From Muribaculaceae bacterium (GTDB lineage Bacteria; Pseudomonadota; Alphaproteobacteria; Rs-D84): a stretch of DNA of 11,702 bases. The stretch spans positions 1 to 11,702 of the forward strand of contig JAMPEH010000054.1 of the NCBI GenBank assembly GCA_023665245.1, written 5' to 3'. The notes under the pieces were generated by a model. The model worked only from the letters and a program-made list of their open reading frames with translations. It was not told the origin of the DNA and did not search any database. Made by a program: the position numbers and the translations under genes. Of the stretch, positions 11,281-11,702 are shown piece after piece (position 1 is the first letter of the stretch; each line of letters begins with the position of its first letter).

Positions 11281-11402
11281 AAAGTTATTTAATGATAACT
11301 TAATCATAAAATTATATTAACTCGTCTTAAAATCGATTCTAACGGGCGGAGATTTAACATTTTATTTTATTACAAAACTCAATTTTTAAGATTTAAAAAT
11401 TC

Positions 11403-11580
11403 TTGTCCCGGAGCGTCCAAAATTTTTAATTTTCAATTTTATTTTATAACTCATTTTATAACCCCGTTTTTATTGAGTTTTAACCTTTTTGTTGACGTCA
11501 ACAAAACGTTATTTTTAAAAAATTGTCCCGATTCGTCCAAAGAATTTAATTTTTTCTAAAAATTATAACTTAATTTATTC
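11403..11580. repeat. Direct repeat, two copies 120 bp apart
   Basis: TTGTCCCG-N3-CGTCCAAA at 11403-11421 recurs at 11523-11541, exactly 120 bp later. Both copies continue into a weaker shared stretch (TTTAATTTT, then TATAACT) ending around 11460 and 11580. The GC-rich core stands out in the AT-rich background. Function unknown; iteron-like, protein-binding or recombination-site roles are all possible. Confidence 0.55.
11487..11506. repeat. Perfect 20-bp palindrome
   Basis: TTTTGTTGACGTCAACAAAA is fully self-complementary with no central gap. It lies between the two copies of the 120-bp-spaced repeat. It looks like a binding site for a dimeric protein different from the CGTTAA-type regulator. 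Confidence 0.6.
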
Positions 11581-11702
11581 CATGATTTTATTCGAGATTT
11601 TTCCTTATTATTACTTGGTTTTATTGTTATTAACTGAAAAAATGAACAAAAATTCTCGTTTTTTTTCGCGTTTTTTGTTAATTTTTCAATAAAAATATTC
11701 CA

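Larger units (their letters stand above)
11228..11702. other. AT-rich right-end region without genes
   Basis: No open frame of useful length has a ribosome binding site; a 16-codon frame at about 11646 lacks one. The region holds an operator copy, an AAGTTAT-N6-ATAACTT dyad (11282-11301), an AAAACTCAAT/ATTGAGTTTT inverted pair (11374-11383 and 11472-11481), a 120-bp-spaced direct repeat and a perfect 20-bp palindrome. This density of repeats in non-coding DNA suggests a regulatory, partition or replication locus. Confidence 0.5.

Noticed and set aside
1..11702. CRISPR array, rRNA, insertion sequence or transposon ends
   Set aside because: No regularly spaced repeats of suitable length, no rRNA-like blocks and no transposase were seen; the DnaC/IstB-like ATPase has replication, not IS, context.

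Overview
The window looks like the regulatory and early-gene core of a temperate, phage-like (or integrative plasmid-like) mobile element. The DNA is low in GC, strong AAGGAG/GGAGG ribosome binding sites precede most genes, and genes are packed with overlapping or directly abutting stop and start codons. The standard code is used: TGG for Trp and TAA/TAG/TGA as stops. The replication initiator resembles those of Firmicutes phages and ICEs, so a low-GC anaerobic host is likely. The phylum cannot be fixed from this sequence. No capsid, terminase, tail, lysis, conjugation, rRNA, tRNA or CRISPR features are present.

Layout. (1) 1-4955, minus strand: one long leftward operon. In transcription order it encodes a Cro-like HTH protein, a 54-aa basic protein, a 116-aa basic protein, a winged-helix replication initiator, a DnaC-type AAA+ helicase loader, a 202-aa unknown, two small unknowns, a membrane-anchored protein, a Gp37/Gp68 (DUF5131) three-Cys protein with an extra C-terminal zinc finger, a 35-aa transmembrane microprotein, a small zinc-ribbon protein, and the first codons of a further gene. 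(2) 4956-5185: a divergent control region with consensus-like promoters in both directions and palindromic operators of the form CGTTAA-N4-TTAACG. (3) 5186-7773, plus strand: a lysogeny-type operon of a short XRE repressor, a two-TM glycine-zipper membrane protein and a large serine integrase, ending in a terminator-like hairpin. (4) 7774-8460: a non-coding region with an unexplained 220-bp GC-rich island (about 49% GC by hand count), a strong hairpin, paired TTTGATTT/AAATCAAA dyads, and a near-consensus promoter whose -10 abuts another copy of the operator. (5) 8461-11196, plus strand: nine small genes, none recognisable by function, closed by a clear Rho-independent terminator. (6) 11197-11702: AT-rich, apparently gene-free DNA with a fifth operator copy, further palindromes and a 120-bp-spaced direct repeat.

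Working model. The repressor (5186-5575), or the Cro-like protein, binds the shared operator. It would silence both the leftward replication operon and the rightward unknown early operon, while the repressor-membrane protein-integrase operon stays on. Genes on both sides of the integrase share this operator, so the integrase is internal to the element. If attP lies beside the integrase, the sequence was captured in a circular or unintegrated form. The parts most likely to hide something new are the rightward nine-gene operon, the GC-rich island at 8071-8290 and the repeat-bearing right end.
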